Notes under the pieces: generated by a model
What the model was told of the DNA's origin: nothing
Database searches by the model: none
Seen by the model: only the letters and a program-made list of their open reading frames with translations
Origin: Corallococcus silvisoli
Lineage (GTDB): Bacteria; Myxococcota; Myxococcia; Myxococcales; Myxococcaceae
Assembly: GCF_009909145.1 (NCBI RefSeq)
Contig: NZ_JAAAPJ010000003.1
Coordinates: 496,001-560,000 of the forward strand
Length of the DNA stretch: 64,000 nt
Direction of reading: 5' to 3'
In this document: in pieces, positions 33,507-42,990 of the stretch
How positions within the stretch are numbered: position 1 is the stretch's first letter
Layout of the letters: each line of letters starts with the position of its first letter
Program-made: the position numbers and the translations under genes

Positions 33507-34222
33507 ACCGCGCGGCCCAGGTGCTTGAAGGCGTTGAGCCACAGCTCCGCCTCCCGCTGGGTCAGCCGCGAACGCATCAACGTCCGCTCCAGCTCGTGCA
33601 GCACGTGCTCCGGCGCCTGCGGGTTGAGGAAGTCCGCCGCCAGCATCGCCGCGCGCATGCGCGCGCTCAGGGCCCCGAGCGTCCCCAGCTTCGCGCCGGG
33701 CTCCGCCTCCGCGGGCACCGCGGCCGTCTCCCCCAGCCCCTGCCGGTGACACAGGTACAGGAGCACCGCGGACGACTGCGCCAGGTTCATGGAGGGCTGC
33801 ACGTCCGACGTGGGGATGACGAGCAGATCCTGGCAGTGGGTCAGGTCCTCGTCGGACAGCCCGCGCTGCTCACCGCCGAACAGGAGCGCCACCCGCCCCC
33901 GGGTGCTCTCCTCCGCCAGCCGCCGCGCCGCCTCCTCCGGGGTCAGCGGGGACCGCTTCACCACCTGGGTGCGCGACGTGGTGCCCACCACGTACACACA
34001 GTCCTCCAGGGCCTCCGCCAACGTGGGCGCGACGCGCATGCCCGAAAGGATGTGGCCGCTCTTCACGGCCATCCGCTCCGCGGCACCGAAGTCCTTCGTG
34101 ATGGGTTCCGAGAGGATGAGACGTTCAAACCCGAAGTTCGCCATGACCCGGCAGACAGCCCCCAGGTTGTCGGGTGAACGGGTCTGATGAAGGACGACGG
34201 TCAGCTCCGCTCCTGGACGCAT
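33482..34222 (-). CDS. TrmJ-like RNA methyltransferase (SpoU family)
   Basis: 246 residues from ATG 34222; a longer open frame extends upstream but is not homologous. It has the SpoU/TrmH knotted-methyltransferase pattern: VVLHQTRSPDNLGAVCRVMA, LLFGGEQRGLSDEDL near residue 115, and IPTSDVQPSMNLAQSSAVLL near residue 140, which form the S-adenosylmethionine knot. The C-terminal ~70-residue helical extension (LHELERTLMRSRLTQREAEL) is the TrmJ type, which methylates the 2'-O of tRNA position 32. The specific target is inferred. Divergent from the lipoprotein that follows. Confidence 0.88.
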   Translation of the reverse strand: MRPGAELTVVLHQTRSPDNLGAVCRVMANFGFERLILSEPITKDFGAAERMAVKSGHILSGMRVAPTLAEALEDCVYVVGTTSRTQVVKRSPLTPEEAARRLAEESTRGRVALLFGGEQRGLSDEDLTHCQDLLVIPTSDVQPSMNLAQSSAVLLYLCHRQGLGETAAVPAEAEPGAKLGTLGALSARMRAAMLAADFLNPQAPEHVLHELERTLMRSRLTQREAELWLNAFKHLGRAVAPGSSRE

Positions 34223-34273
34223 GCCCCGGAGTTTAGCTGGTGGCGCGTCCGGCTGATCGGTATATTCCCGCTG

Positions 34274-34864
34274 ATGCGTCGCTGGGTCCCTGGCTTGCTC
34301 CTGTCGCTGTCCCTGCTCACCACCGCGTGCGACGGCACGGGCGCGACCGTGCGCTCGTCCATCACGTCGCGGCAGGCGCTGAGCAGCTCGCCAGAGGTGG
34401 TGGAGTTCGAGTCCCCGGCCGTCCGGCTGGAGCTGTTCCGGGACATCGCCCGCCAGTCCGAGCAGCAGGCCGGTCAGTCCGCGCAGGGCGTGGCGCTCTT
34501 CCCCATCATCCAGGGCAACGAGTTCGTCGCGGCGCCGGGCTTCGACTCCCGCGCGGACCTGCTCCAGCCGCCGGACGCGGGCAGCGGAATCCAGTTCGCC
34601 TTCGACGCGCGCGCGGGGGACCGTTGGCCGGAGGACCGGCGGGAGAGCCTGCAGGGCCTGTCGGAGCGCGAGGCCGCGGAGCTGGTGGGGCGCACGCTGC
34701 TGGCGCTCTGGGACATCCAGCCGGAGGGTGCGGTGCGGGTGGACCGGGCCGCGGGCGCGCCGTACGCGGTCGCCTACGTGGACGGCATCCTGCGCATCAA
34801 CCCGGCGTTCCTCTACCTGGCATCGGCCTACGGTCCTGCTTCCATGGCGGCGGGCCTCCAGTAG
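34274..34864 (+). CDS. Orphan lipoprotein
   Basis: 196 residues, ATG 34274, 51 bp from the divergent TrmJ-like gene. The signal peptide (VPGLLLSLSLLTTACDGTG) ends at a lipobox Cys near residue 19. The mature part is acidic with a mixed alpha-beta pattern (VRLELFRDIARQSEQQAGQS, LSEREAAELVGRTLLALWDI). I recognise no family. The upstream gap is only 51 bp, so the promoters of the two divergent genes must be very short or overlap. Confidence 0.78.
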   Translation: MRRWVPGLLLSLSLLTTACDGTGATVRSSITSRQALSSSPEVVEFESPAVRLELFRDIARQSEQQAGQSAQGVALFPIIQGNEFVAAPGFDSRADLLQPPDAGSGIQFAFDARAGDRWPEDRRESLQGLSEREAAELVGRTLLALWDIQPEGAVRVDRAAGAPYAVAYVDGILRINPAFLYLASAYGPASMAAGLQ

Positions 34865-34942
34865 AGTCGCGCGCCTCATGAGCTGGCCCCGCTCCCGCCC
34901 CTTCCCGGCGGTCAGTGTCCGGGGCCGCGAGGCGCCTCCGAC

Positions 34943-35899
34943 GTGAACACCTCCGCCCTCCACGCGCAACTCACCCACACGCTCCGCCAGACGGACCTGC
35001 CCGCCCTGGGAACCCCCTACAAGGGCAAGGTCCGCGACACGTACCGCAAGGGCGACACGCTGGTCCTGGTGACGAGCGACCGCCTCTCCGCGTTCGACCA
35101 CGTGCTCACCACCATCCCCTTCAAGGGCGAGGTGCTCAACCGCCTGGCGGCCTTCTGGTTCGACCGCACGAAGCACATCTGCCCCAACCACGTGCTGGAC
35201 GTGCCGGACGCGAACGTCACCGTGGCGCGCGCCTGCCAGCCGTTCTCCGTGGAAGTGGTGGTGCGCGGCTACCTCACCGGCAGCCTGTGGCGCGACTACG
35301 AGAAGGGCACGCACACCGCCTACGGGGTTCCGTTCCCGGAAGGGCTGCGCAAGGACAGCGCGTTCCCCACGCCCATCCTCACGCCGTCCACCAAGGCGGA
35401 GTACGGCCAGCACGACGAGCCCATCTCCGAGGCCGAGATCCTGGCGCGCGGGCTGGCCACGCCGCGTGACTGGGCCCGCATCACGGAGGCCGCCCGGGGC
35501 CTGTTCCTGGAAGGCCAGACGTGGGCGCGCACGCGCGGCCTCATCCTGGTGGATACCAAGTACGAGTTCGGCAAGGTGGGCGACGAGCTCTTCGTCATCG
35601 ACGAGATGCACACCCCGGACTCCAGCCGCTACTGGGTGGCGGACGAGTACGAGGCGCGCTTCGCCAAGGGCGAGGACCAGCGGATGCTGGACAAGGAGAA
35701 CATCCGCCAGTGGCTCATCCGCGAGCGGAACTTCTCCGGCCACGGCGCGCTGCCCGCCATCCCCGACGACGTGCGCGTGGACCTGGCCACCAAGTACGTG
35801 GCCGCCTACGAGCGCATCACCGGCATGCCGCTGACGCTCACCCCCGGGGACGTGCACGCGCGCATCGAGTCCAACCTGCGGGCGAAGGGCTACCTGTAG
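34943..35899 (+). CDS. purC: Phosphoribosylaminoimidazole-succinocarboxamide synthase (SAICAR synthase)
   Basis: 318 residues, GTG start at 34943. It carries the PurC pattern: GKVRDTYRKGDTLVLVTSDR, LSAFDHVLTTIPFKGEVLNR, VEVVVRGYLTGSLWRDYEK, and later LILVDTKYEFGKVGDELFVI and EMHTPDSSRYW. It makes SAICAR from CAIR and aspartate using ATP, in purine synthesis. The length (about 320) is that of the longer bacterial form. The next gene, encoding the enzyme that uses SAICAR, is purB on the opposite strand with 30 bp between the stops. Convergent neighbouring rather than an operon is unusual for a pathway pair. Confidence 0.97.
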   Translation: MNTSALHAQLTHTLRQTDLPALGTPYKGKVRDTYRKGDTLVLVTSDRLSAFDHVLTTIPFKGEVLNRLAAFWFDRTKHICPNHVLDVPDANVTVARACQPFSVEVVVRGYLTGSLWRDYEKGTHTAYGVPFPEGLRKDSAFPTPILTPSTKAEYGQHDEPISEAEILARGLATPRDWARITEAARGLFLEGQTWARTRGLILVDTKYEFGKVGDELFVIDEMHTPDSSRYWVADEYEARFAKGEDQRMLDKENIRQWLIRERNFSGHGALPAIPDDVRVDLATKYVAAYERITGMPLTLTPGDVHARIESNLRAKGYL

Positions 35900-35929
35900 C
35901 GGCAGCCCCGTCGCCCGGTGCGGGCCGCG

Positions 35930-37243
35930 CTAGCTGGCGCGGCCGAACACGCGCTGGAACACCGCGTCCATCTGGCGCGTGTGGTAGCCCGGGGAGAAGC
36001 AGTCGGAGATCTCCTCGGGCGTCATCATCTTGAGCAGATCCGCGTCCGCCAGCAGCGCCTGCCGGAAGTCCACGCCCTCCTCGAACATCTTCATCGCGTT
36101 GCGCTGGACGACGACGTACGCGGCCTGCCGGTCCATGCCCTTGCGCGCCAGCTCCAGCAGGAGCCGCTGCGAGTTCACCACGCCGCCCAGCAGGTCCAGG
36201 TTCTTCTTCATCTGCTCCGGGTAGACGCGCATGTTCTCGATGAGCCCGGCGAAGCGGTGGAGCATGAAGTCCAGGAGCACGGTGGCGTCCGGACCAATCA
36301 CGCGCTCCACGGACGAGTGCGAGATGTCCCGCTCGTGCCACAGCGCCACGTCCTCCATCGCGCTCACCGCGTAGCCGCGCAGCAGGCGCGCCAGGCCCGT
36401 GAGGTTCTCCGACAGGATGGGGTTGCGCTTGTGCGGCATGGCGCTGCTGCCCTTCTGGCCGGGCATGAAGGGCTCCTCCGCCTCGCGCACCTCCGTGCGC
36501 TGGAGGTGGCGGATCTCCACGGCGAACTTCTCCAGGCTGGCGCCCACCAGGGCGATGGCGGTGAAGAACTCCGCGTGCCGGTCGCGCTGCACCACCTGGC
36601 TGGAGGCGGGCGCGGGCGTCAGGCCCAGCTTCTGGCAGACGTGCTCCTCCACCGACGGCGGCAGGTGCGCGAAGGTGCCCACCGCGCCGGAGATCTTCCC
36701 CACCGCGATGGTGTCGCGCGCGTGCAGGAGGCGCGTGCGGCCCCGGCGCAGCTCGTCGTACCAGATGGCCAGCTTGTGCCCGAAGGTGATGGGCTCCGCG
36801 TGGATGCCGTGGCTGCGGCCCATCTGCAGCGTGTGCTTGTGCTCGAAGGCGCGCTTCTCCACCGCGGCCATCACGCGGTCCATGCCCTTGAGGAGCAGGT
36901 CCACCGCGTCGCGCAAGGTGAGCCCCAGCGACGTGTCCAGCACGTCCGAGGACGTCATGCCCAGGTGCAGCCAGCGCGCGCTGGGCCCCACGCGCTCCTC
37001 CACGAAGGTGAGGAAGGCGATGACGTCGTGCTTGGTGGTGCGCTCGATCTCCTCGATGCGCGCGGCGTCCGCTTCGGTGAAGTCACCGGCGCGGGCGAGG
37101 CAGTCGGCCAGCGCGTCCCTGGGCGCGAGCCCCTGCGCGACCATGCCCTCCAGCGCGGCGAGCTCCACGTCGCGCCAGCGGCGGTAGCGGGCGACGTCGG
37201 ACCAGAGGGAGGCCATTTCCTGACGGCTGTAACGTGGAATCAC
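35930..37243 (-). CDS. purB: Adenylosuccinate lyase
   Basis: 437 residues, GTG start at 37243. The fumarase/aspartase superfamily signature GSSAMPHKRNP sits near residue 265, with the other active-site parts HLGMTSSDVLDTSLGL and MGRSHGIHAEPITFGH. PurB cleaves SAICAR to AICAR and adenylosuccinate to AMP, releasing fumarate. The GTG overlaps the stop of the ABC substrate-binding gene by 4 bases, so purB is the last cistron of a minus-strand unit that includes it and a kinase, an odd mix. Confidence 0.97.
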   Translation of the reverse strand: MIPRYSRQEMASLWSDVARYRRWRDVELAALEGMVAQGLAPRDALADCLARAGDFTEADAARIEEIERTTKHDVIAFLTFVEERVGPSARWLHLGMTSSDVLDTSLGLTLRDAVDLLLKGMDRVMAAVEKRAFEHKHTLQMGRSHGIHAEPITFGHKLAIWYDELRRGRTRLLHARDTIAVGKISGAVGTFAHLPPSVEEHVCQKLGLTPAPASSQVVQRDRHAEFFTAIALVGASLEKFAVEIRHLQRTEVREAEEPFMPGQKGSSAMPHKRNPILSENLTGLARLLRGYAVSAMEDVALWHERDISHSSVERVIGPDATVLLDFMLHRFAGLIENMRVYPEQMKKNLDLLGGVVNSQRLLLELARKGMDRQAAYVVVQRNAMKMFEEGVDFRQALLADADLLKMMTPEEISDCFSPGYHTRQMDAVFQRVFGRAS

Positions 37244-38199
37244 TCGTAGACCTTCACGGCAAAGTCCCGGCGCGCCGCGAACCGGAGCACTTCCAGCACG
37301 ACGTCACAGGACGGACCTGACTTCTTCGCGGCGGTGAGGTTGAACGAAAGGTCCAGTCCTTCGGGCCGCGCCACCGCCAGCGCGCCGGGGTCGACCTTCT
37401 CGTGGATGATGCGGTTGGCCAGCCGCCCCGCCTGCTGACCGAGCGCCAGCGGGGCTGGCGAGAGGGCCAGCGTCGCGCCCTCCTTCACCTGGCTGGCCGT
37501 GAGCGCCACCAGCGGCACCTTGCGGGAGGCACTGAAGGCGATGAGGGCCTGGACGACGGACGCGTTGCCCACGGTCTTGTCCGCAACCATCAGCAGGCCG
37601 TCCACCTTCCCCGCCGCGCCCTCCAGCACCTCGCCCACCCGCTCCTGCGCTTCCACGGCCAGCGGCACGATGGTGAGCCCAAGGGCCGCGCCAGCGGAGC
37701 GGGCCTGCGCCACCGCCCCCGCCGAGGAGCGCGGGTCATGCAGGATGCCCACGCGCTTCGCCCCTGGCGCCACGGCCTTGAGCGCGGCCAGCTCCGGACC
37801 GAAGTCGCTGGTGAGCGCGATGCCGGTGACGTGCGGCGCCTCCAGGCCGTACTTCTCGTGGTACGGCACCATGGCGAACAGCACGGGCACGTCCTCGCCC
37901 AGCGAGCGGCGCGCGGCGTTGGCGGCCAGGGGGCCCAGGGCCAGGACCAGCGCGGGCTTCTGCGCGGCCAGCGACTTGAAGACGCGCGCCGCCTCCGTGG
38001 GGCTCTCCTCCAGCGTCAGCTCGGTGACGTCCGCGCGGGCCTCCGACGCGAAGCCAGCGAGGAAGGAAGCGTACGGCGCGAGGCTCGCGGACTTCACGGC
38101 CACGACGCGGGCACGGCCCGGACCTCGCTGTGCGGCCTGCGCGAAGGCGACGGCGGGCAGCAGGAGCGTCAGGAGCGCGAGCCGCCGGAGGTTCGTCAT
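37240..38199 (-). CDS. ABC transporter substrate-binding protein
   Basis: 319 residues from ATG 38199, overlapping the kinase stop by 4 bases. It has a cleaved signal peptide (LALLTLLLPAVAFAQAAQ) and the two-lobe periplasmic-binding pattern of the DUF534/ABC_sub_bind group: VVAVKSASLAPYASFLAGF, PALVLALGPLAANAARRSLG, VPVLFAMVPYHEKYGLEA, and RVGILHDPRSSAGAVAQA. No transporter permease or ATPase is next to it, so its ligand and partner are unknown. The family often serves solutes brought in by a separately coded transporter. Confidence 0.88.
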   Translation of the reverse strand: MTNLRRLALLTLLLPAVAFAQAAQRGPGRARVVAVKSASLAPYASFLAGFASEARADVTELTLEESPTEAARVFKSLAAQKPALVLALGPLAANAARRSLGEDVPVLFAMVPYHEKYGLEAPHVTGIALTSDFGPELAALKAVAPGAKRVGILHDPRSSAGAVAQARSAGAALGLTIVPLAVEAQERVGEVLEGAAGKVDGLLMVADKTVGNASVVQALIAFSASRKVPLVALTASQVKEGATLALSPAPLALGQQAGRLANRIIHEKVDPGALAVARPEGLDLSFNLTAAKKSGPSCDVVLEVLRFAARRDFAVKVYE

Positions 38200-41100
38200 C
38201 GCGCCACTTGCTGGCAGCAGCGGAAGCCCACGTCCGGGGCCTTCAGCGACGGGGCGCCCCTGCGGCGCGCGGAGCACCGGGCGGCGTCGCTGGGCTTGTC
38301 GAAGGAGCCGCCCTTGATGAGCCAGTCCTCGGTGTTCAGGTAGTGGGAGGAGGTCCACTCGGCCGCGTTCCCGGACAGGTCGGCCGGGCCGTAGGCGGAG
38401 CGGCAGGCGCTGAAGGAGCCAGAGGTCGCGATCTTCCGCGCGGCCCCGTCCGCGGCGCCGGTGTTGCAGACCTTCTGGACCTGCTCATCTCCCGAGGAGA
38501 AGCGCGCGTTGCCGGGCCCCTTGCAGGCCTTCTCCCACTCCTCCTCGGAGCACAGGTGCTTGCCCAGGTCCTCGCAGGCGGTCTTCGCCTCGAGCCAGCT
38601 CGCCGCGAGGCGCGGCTTGTGGCCCTGCTGGTTGGGGAACTCGAACTCGTCCACGCAGAAGCTCTCCACCATGACGCTGTCCATGCGCATCTCGTCGCTG
38701 GAGCCAGCTGCCTGGAGGTCTTCCGGAGGGGAGCCCTTCTTGAAGCTGCCGCCGCTCACCAGGCGCATGTCGGGGGGACAGCGGTCCGTGGCCAGGATGC
38801 CACCCGCGGCGGTGGACGACCCAGGCGTGGCGGGCCCGGTGCCGTTCCTACCGGCCTGGGCCTGACGCAGGCGCAGCCAGAGATAGCCGCCGCCCGCGCC
38901 CAGGACGATGCCCATCACCGCGAGGACCACCATCCACATCATCGAGCTGGACCCCGCCGAGCGGGCCGGCTTCGCCTGCGTCGCCCGCGTCACGGGCAGC
39001 GTGTGCAGGCCGGAGGTCGCGGGCGACAGCCGGCGCGTGGCGGCGCGAGCGCCCGACACGTCAGGCGGGGGTTCCCCTTTGCGCGAGCGTCCACCCGTCG
39101 AGTTCTCGTTGGCGCCCCGAGCCGATCCCTGGGCCGCGGAGGCTCGCGAGCCGCGAGGGCCGGACGGCTCCGAGCCGCGCGGGTTCGCCGACGACGCCAT
39201 GCCCGAAGCCCGCGAGTTGCGGCCGTTCCGGCCCGAGGAGCGGGACTCGGAGGGTTCGTCGTCGTCGGAGCCACGACCGCCAGAGCGGCCGTCGCTCGCC
39301 GGGTCCGCGCCGCGCCCGGAGCGAGACTCCGTGGCGGATGCATCCGCGTTGCGCCCGCCGTCACCGCGCCCACCGGCCCGTCCATCGCTGGAGGACTCGC
39401 CACCGCGACCGCTCGCGCGCCCGTCATCGCCGCGACCGCCGGACCGTCCGTCGCTCGACGCGGCGTCACCGCGACCACCGGAGCGTGCATCACTGGCCGA
39501 AGCGTCACCGCGACCATTCGAGCGAGCGTCTCCGGACGAGGCTTCGCCGCGACCGTTCGAGCGCGCGTCCCCGGCCGAAGCCTCGCCACGGCCGTTCGAG
39601 CGCGCATCTCCGGACGAGGCTTCACCACGGCCATTGGAGCGCGCGTCCCCAGACGAAGCTTCACCACGGCCGCTGGAGCGCACGTCCCCGGACGAGGCCT
39701 CGCCACGACCGTTCGAGCGCGCATCCCCGGACGAGGCTTCGCCACGGCCATTCGAGCGCGCATCCCCGGAGGACGCCTCGCCGCCACGGCCGCTGGAGGA
39801 CTCGCCACGCCCTCCCGCGCGCCCTTCGCTGGACGTGGAATCCCGACCCGAGCGCGCATCCCCGGAGGACGCCTCGCCGCCACGCTCTCCGGAACGGGCC
39901 CCGCGGGGATCCGCGGGGAATGACGGCTCCTCCGCCTTCGCGAAGATGCGCATCACCGGCTCGGCAGCCTTGGCCTTCGGCTCCTCCGCCGCGCGAGAGG
40001 CCGCCCGGGGCTCCAGCTGTGTCGCCGCGTCGGGGGCCTGCCCCAGCGCGCGCGGATCCGCCTCCGCGCCCCGCCGCCCCGCCGGGCGCTCCGCCACCGC
40101 GCGCATCTCCTGCTGCGTCGCCGCATCGGACACGGAGCGCGCCTCGGGCCCCGTGATGTAGTCGAGCGCCTGCGCATTCGAGCCCAGGATGGCCGCCAGC
40201 GTCGCCGCGTCCAGCGGCTGCGTCGCGTCCGGTGGGGGCTCTTCGTCCTGCGCCGGGGTGGGCGCGGCCGGCGTCGGTGCGCTGGCGATGGGGAGCATGC
40301 CGGTGGGCACTGGAGGCAACGGCTTGTTCGCCGCCCGCGCGGCCACCGCCGCCGGCGGCAGCGCGCCCATCGTCGGCACCGCGCGCTGACGGGAAGCCGC
40401 GGCCGGGTGACGCTGCACCAATGCCGCGAACTCCGCGTGCAGCTCACCGCCCGACTTCGGACGGGCCAGCGGGTTCTGGTTGAGCGCGCGCCGGTAGAGC
40501 GATTCGAACGCGGGAGGCAGGTCCGGATGCCGCACCGTCACCTCGGGCACGCCGCCATCCTCCGGCAGCAGGCCCGTCACCATCTCCCCCATCAACACGC
40601 CCAGCGAGTACACGTCCATGCGCGTGTCCAGCTCCGCGCCATTGACGTACTCCGGGGCGATGTACGCCGCCGCCCGGTGCCCCTTCTGCGCCTGCACGAA
40701 GGGCAGGTGCGGCACCGCGAGCCCCAGCCCGCAGTCCGTCACCTTCAACAGGTCCGGCAGGACGAAGACGTTCTCCGGCTTCAGGTCCGCGTGCGGCCCG
40801 AAACGGTGCGCCCCGTCCAGCGCCGCCGCCATCTGCGCCAGCAGCGGCTCCACTTCCTTCAACGAGAACAGCTGCCCCTTCGCCGTGCGCTGCTCCATCA
40901 TCCGGCGCAGCGGCAGGCCCTCCAACAGCTGCATCGTGAAGAAGGGCCGGTCCCCGTCCACCCCCTCTTCGTACACGCGCACCAGGTTCGGGTGGTTGAG
41001 CTTCTTGCCCACCCGCATGGACAGCGCGAACTGCGTGCGCTCCTCGGGCTGCTGCACCAGCCGGGGCTGGATGACCTTCAGCGCCACCTCCACGTCGATG

Positions 41101-41327
41101 GCCTGGTCCTGCGCCCGGAAGACGAAGCCCAGCGGCCCCGCGCCCACCACCTCCTGGATGGCGTAGCGGTCCGCGACGACGTCGCCCGGCTTGTACGGCG
41201 CCCCCTCCGCTCCCCGCTTGCGCGCAGCCCCCGCCGCCTGGCGCGCGGCCGCGTCGAACTTCTGGCCACACGTGGCGCAGGTTTCACTCGTATCGGGGAC
41301 GTGGCTGCCGCAGCGGTAGCAGAGCAA
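38196..41327 (-). CDS. Ser/Thr kinase fused to a formylglycine-enzyme-like domain
   Basis: 1043 residues from the TTG at 41327, chosen because it follows GGAG by 9 bases and the protein then begins (M)LCYRCGSHV, a zinc ribbon (CYRCG, CATCGQKF). Residues ~50-330 are a kinase domain (VVGAGPLGFVFRAQDQAIDV, VALKVIQP, APEYVNGAELDTRMDVYSLG), but the catalytic loop is HADLKPENV instead of HRD, and DFG is DCG; the two key Asp residues stay. A Pro/Ala linker, nine 13-residue repeats (about 514-631, GEASSGDARSNGR) and a Ser/Gly/Arg-rich stretch follow. A membrane segment at ~794-816 leads to the formylglycine-generating-type domain (MRLVSGGSFKKGSPPED, KHLCSEEEWEKACKGPG, DLSGNAAEWTSS, GGSFDKPSDAARCSARRR). 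Catalytic activity is uncertain. Confidence 0.87.
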   Translation of the reverse strand: MLCYRCGSHVPDTSETCATCGQKFDAAARQAAGAARKRGAEGAPYKPGDVVADRYAIQEVVGAGPLGFVFRAQDQAIDVEVALKVIQPRLVQQPEERTQFALSMRVGKKLNHPNLVRVYEEGVDGDRPFFTMQLLEGLPLRRMMEQRTAKGQLFSLKEVEPLLAQMAAALDGAHRFGPHADLKPENVFVLPDLLKVTDCGLGLAVPHLPFVQAQKGHRAAAYIAPEYVNGAELDTRMDVYSLGVLMGEMVTGLLPEDGGVPEVTVRHPDLPPAFESLYRRALNQNPLARPKSGGELHAEFAALVQRHPAAASRQRAVPTMGALPPAAVAARAANKPLPPVPTGMLPIASAPTPAAPTPAQDEEPPPDATQPLDAATLAAILGSNAQALDYITGPEARSVSDAATQQEMRAVAERPAGRRGAEADPRALGQAPDAATQLEPRAASRAAEEPKAKAAEPVMRIFAKAEEPSFPADPRGARSGERGGEASSGDARSGRDSTSSEGRAGGRGESSSGRGGEASSGDARSNGRGEASSGDARSNGRGEASSGDVRSSGRGEASSGDARSNGRGEASSGDARSNGRGEASAGDARSNGRGEASSGDARSNGRGDASASDARSGGRGDAASSDGRSGGRGDDGRASGRGGESSSDGRAGGRGDGGRNADASATESRSGRGADPASDGRSGGRGSDDDEPSESRSSGRNGRNSRASGMASSANPRGSEPSGPRGSRASAAQGSARGANENSTGGRSRKGEPPPDVSGARAATRRLSPATSGLHTLPVTRATQAKPARSAGSSSMMWMVVLAVMGIVLGAGGGYLWLRLRQAQAGRNGTGPATPGSSTAAGGILATDRCPPDMRLVSGGSFKKGSPPEDLQAAGSSDEMRMDSVMVESFCVDEFEFPNQQGHKPRLAASWLEAKTACEDLGKHLCSEEEWEKACKGPGNARFSSGDEQVQKVCNTGAADGAARKIATSGSFSACRSAYGPADLSGNAAEWTSSHYLNTEDWLIKGGSFDKPSDAARCSARRRGAPSLKAPDVGFRCCQQVAR
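39435..39785 (-). repeat. 39-bp tandem repeats inside the kinase/formylglycine fusion gene
   Basis: Nine units of 39 bp each encode variants of GEASSGDARSNGR. The first seven are almost identical, the last two diverge (DASASDARSGGR, DAASSDGRSGGR). The product is a Gly/Ser/Arg-rich flexible tether between kinase and membrane. Confidence 0.85.
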
Positions 41328-41437
41328 AGCAGTGAAACTCCGGAACGAGGTCGCGGGGGGCGGCCTCCCGGCGGACGGCCGGGAACTCCATTCTGCCCGC
41401 TCCGGAGCCGTTGAGGAACGACGTTGCGCGCCGGGCC

Positions 41438-41893
41438 TCAGCGGCCCGTGGACCCGAAACCGCCGTCCCCCCGGGAAGTCACCTCCAGGACGGCCACCTC
41501 GAGCAGGGCCGCGGAGGTCACTGGCGCCACCACCAGCTGGGCCACCCGGTCCCCCCGACGCAGCGTGAAGGGCGCGTTGGACAGGTTGATGAGCAGCACC
41601 TGCACCTCCCCCCGGTAGTCCGCGTCCACCGTCCCGGGGGAGTTGAGGCACGTCACCCCGTGGCGCAGCGCCAGCCCCGAGCGGGGCCGCACCTGCCCCT
41701 CGAAGCCGGGGGGGAGCGCGAAGGCCAGCCCCGTGGGCACCGCCATCCGCTCCAGGGGTTGGAGCACCCGCTCTTCGTCGATGTCGGCCCGCAGGTCCAG
41801 GCCCGCGGCTTGCGCCGTCTCATAGCGGGGCAGCGGCAGGGGGTCCGGATGCGAGCGCACCCGGCGCACGGGGACGGTCAGCGAGGGGTCCAT
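41438..41893 (-). CDS. dut: Deoxyuridine 5'-triphosphate nucleotidohydrolase (dUTPase)
   Basis: 151 residues from ATG 41893. All five dUTPase motifs are in order: [70 protein letters not shown], and the glycine-rich C-terminal arm [11 protein letters not shown]. It hydrolyses dUTP to dUMP and keeps uracil out of DNA. The stop is followed by 110 bp before the kinase start, and 75 bp separate it from the M23 gene upstream. Confidence 0.97.
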   Translation of the reverse strand: MDPSLTVPVRRVRSHPDPLPLPRYETAQAAGLDLRADIDEERVLQPLERMAVPTGLAFALPPGFEGQVRPRSGLALRHGVTCLNSPGTVDADYRGEVQVLLINLSNAPFTLRRGDRVAQLVVAPVTSAALLEVAVLEVTSRGDGGFGSTGR

Positions 41894-41968
41894 GCGCCTG
41901 CCGTAACACGCACCCATACCCGCCTCTACTTCCTGGCCCCGACGTCACGGGTCGTCCGGACAGCGCCT

Positions 41969-42979
41969 TCACAGCTCGGTCGCGCCGTCCGCCATGCGCA
42001 GGGCGGTGCGGAACCCCAACGGATCCACGGGCCGGGCGGCCAGCTCCAGTTGGTAGTGCAGGTGCGGCCCGGTGGAGCGGCCGGTGCTCCCCGACAGCGC
42101 GATGGCCTGGCCCCTCTCCACGCGCGTGCCCGCCGTCACCAGCAGCTCGGAGTTGTGGCAGTACGCCGTCGTCACGCCCCGGCCGTGGTCCAGCACCAGC
42201 ACGCGGCCGTTGACGGAGTCCTCGCTCGCGCGGCGCACCACGCCCGCCGCCACCGCGCTCACCGTCGTGCCCGAGCGCACCGCCAGGTCCACCCCCGTGT
42301 GCATCCGCCGCGTGCGCAGGGTCGGGTGGACGCGGTAGCCGAACGGGCTCGTCACCGGCGCGCTCTCCGCCACCGGCCACCCGAGCATCAGCGCCGTCGA
42401 CAGCGCCAGCGCCTGCGCCGCGCCCACCGAGGAGCCCTCGAAGCCCGGCGGCAACTGCTTCGCCAGCCGCTCCAGGCTGAGCGCGCCGCCCTCCGCGTCC
42501 ACCCGCGCCAGCGCGAACCGCGCGGGCACCCGCCCGGCGAACACCGCCGTCAGCCGCGCCTCCTCCGACGGGAAGTCCCCGGCGAGCGCATCCAGCAGCC
42601 GCCGCGTCGCCACGGGCCCACGCGTCGGGTCCACCAGCGTCTCCGGGGCGATGCCCAGCTCGCGCGCCAGGGCCAGGGCGGGCTCGCGCGCCTTCGGGTC
42701 CAGGGCCTTCAGCGCCGAGTGCGCCCCCCACGCCAGCGCCTCCGCGCTCGTGGGCACGCGCGTGAGCATCGCGGCGGGCAGTGCGTCCGGCATGGGCACC
42801 GCCGTGCCGCTCACCCCGTCGTAGTACGCCAGCAGCGGCCGGGCCGTGGTGCGCGTGTGGAACGCCCAGGCTCCCGCGCGCCGCAGCAGCGCGCCCGCGG
42901 GCGTGTGATGGTACGCGCACCACACGCACAGCAGCGCGAAGGTGAAGTCCAGCAGTCCCCGGGCGCGTCGAGCGAACAT
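41969..42979 (-). CDS. M23-family peptidoglycan endopeptidase (LytM-like)
   Basis: 336 residues, ATG 42979. An N-terminal membrane segment (LLDFTFALLCVWCAYHHTPA) anchors or exports it. The C-terminal 140 residues are the M23 domain: VTSPFGYRVHPTLRTRRMHT, HTGVDLAVRSGTTVSAVAAG, RGVTTAYCHNSELLVTAG, and STGPHLHYQLELAARPVDPL, which include the zinc ligands (HxxxD and HLH). The 190-residue middle part is helical. It should cut or regulate cell-wall crosslinks. It lies 11 bp after a multi-span membrane protein gene, so the two are probably co-transcribed. Confidence 0.93.
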   Translation of the reverse strand: MFARRARGLLDFTFALLCVWCAYHHTPAGALLRRAGAWAFHTRTTARPLLAYYDGVSGTAVPMPDALPAAMLTRVPTSAEALAWGAHSALKALDPKAREPALALARELGIAPETLVDPTRGPVATRRLLDALAGDFPSEEARLTAVFAGRVPARFALARVDAEGGALSLERLAKQLPPGFEGSSVGAAQALALSTALMLGWPVAESAPVTSPFGYRVHPTLRTRRMHTGVDLAVRSGTTVSAVAAGVVRRASEDSVNGRVLVLDHGRGVTTAYCHNSELLVTAGTRVERGQAIALSGSTGRSTGPHLHYQLELAARPVDPLGFRTALRMADGATEL

Positions 42980-42990
42980 GCGTCAGGGCC

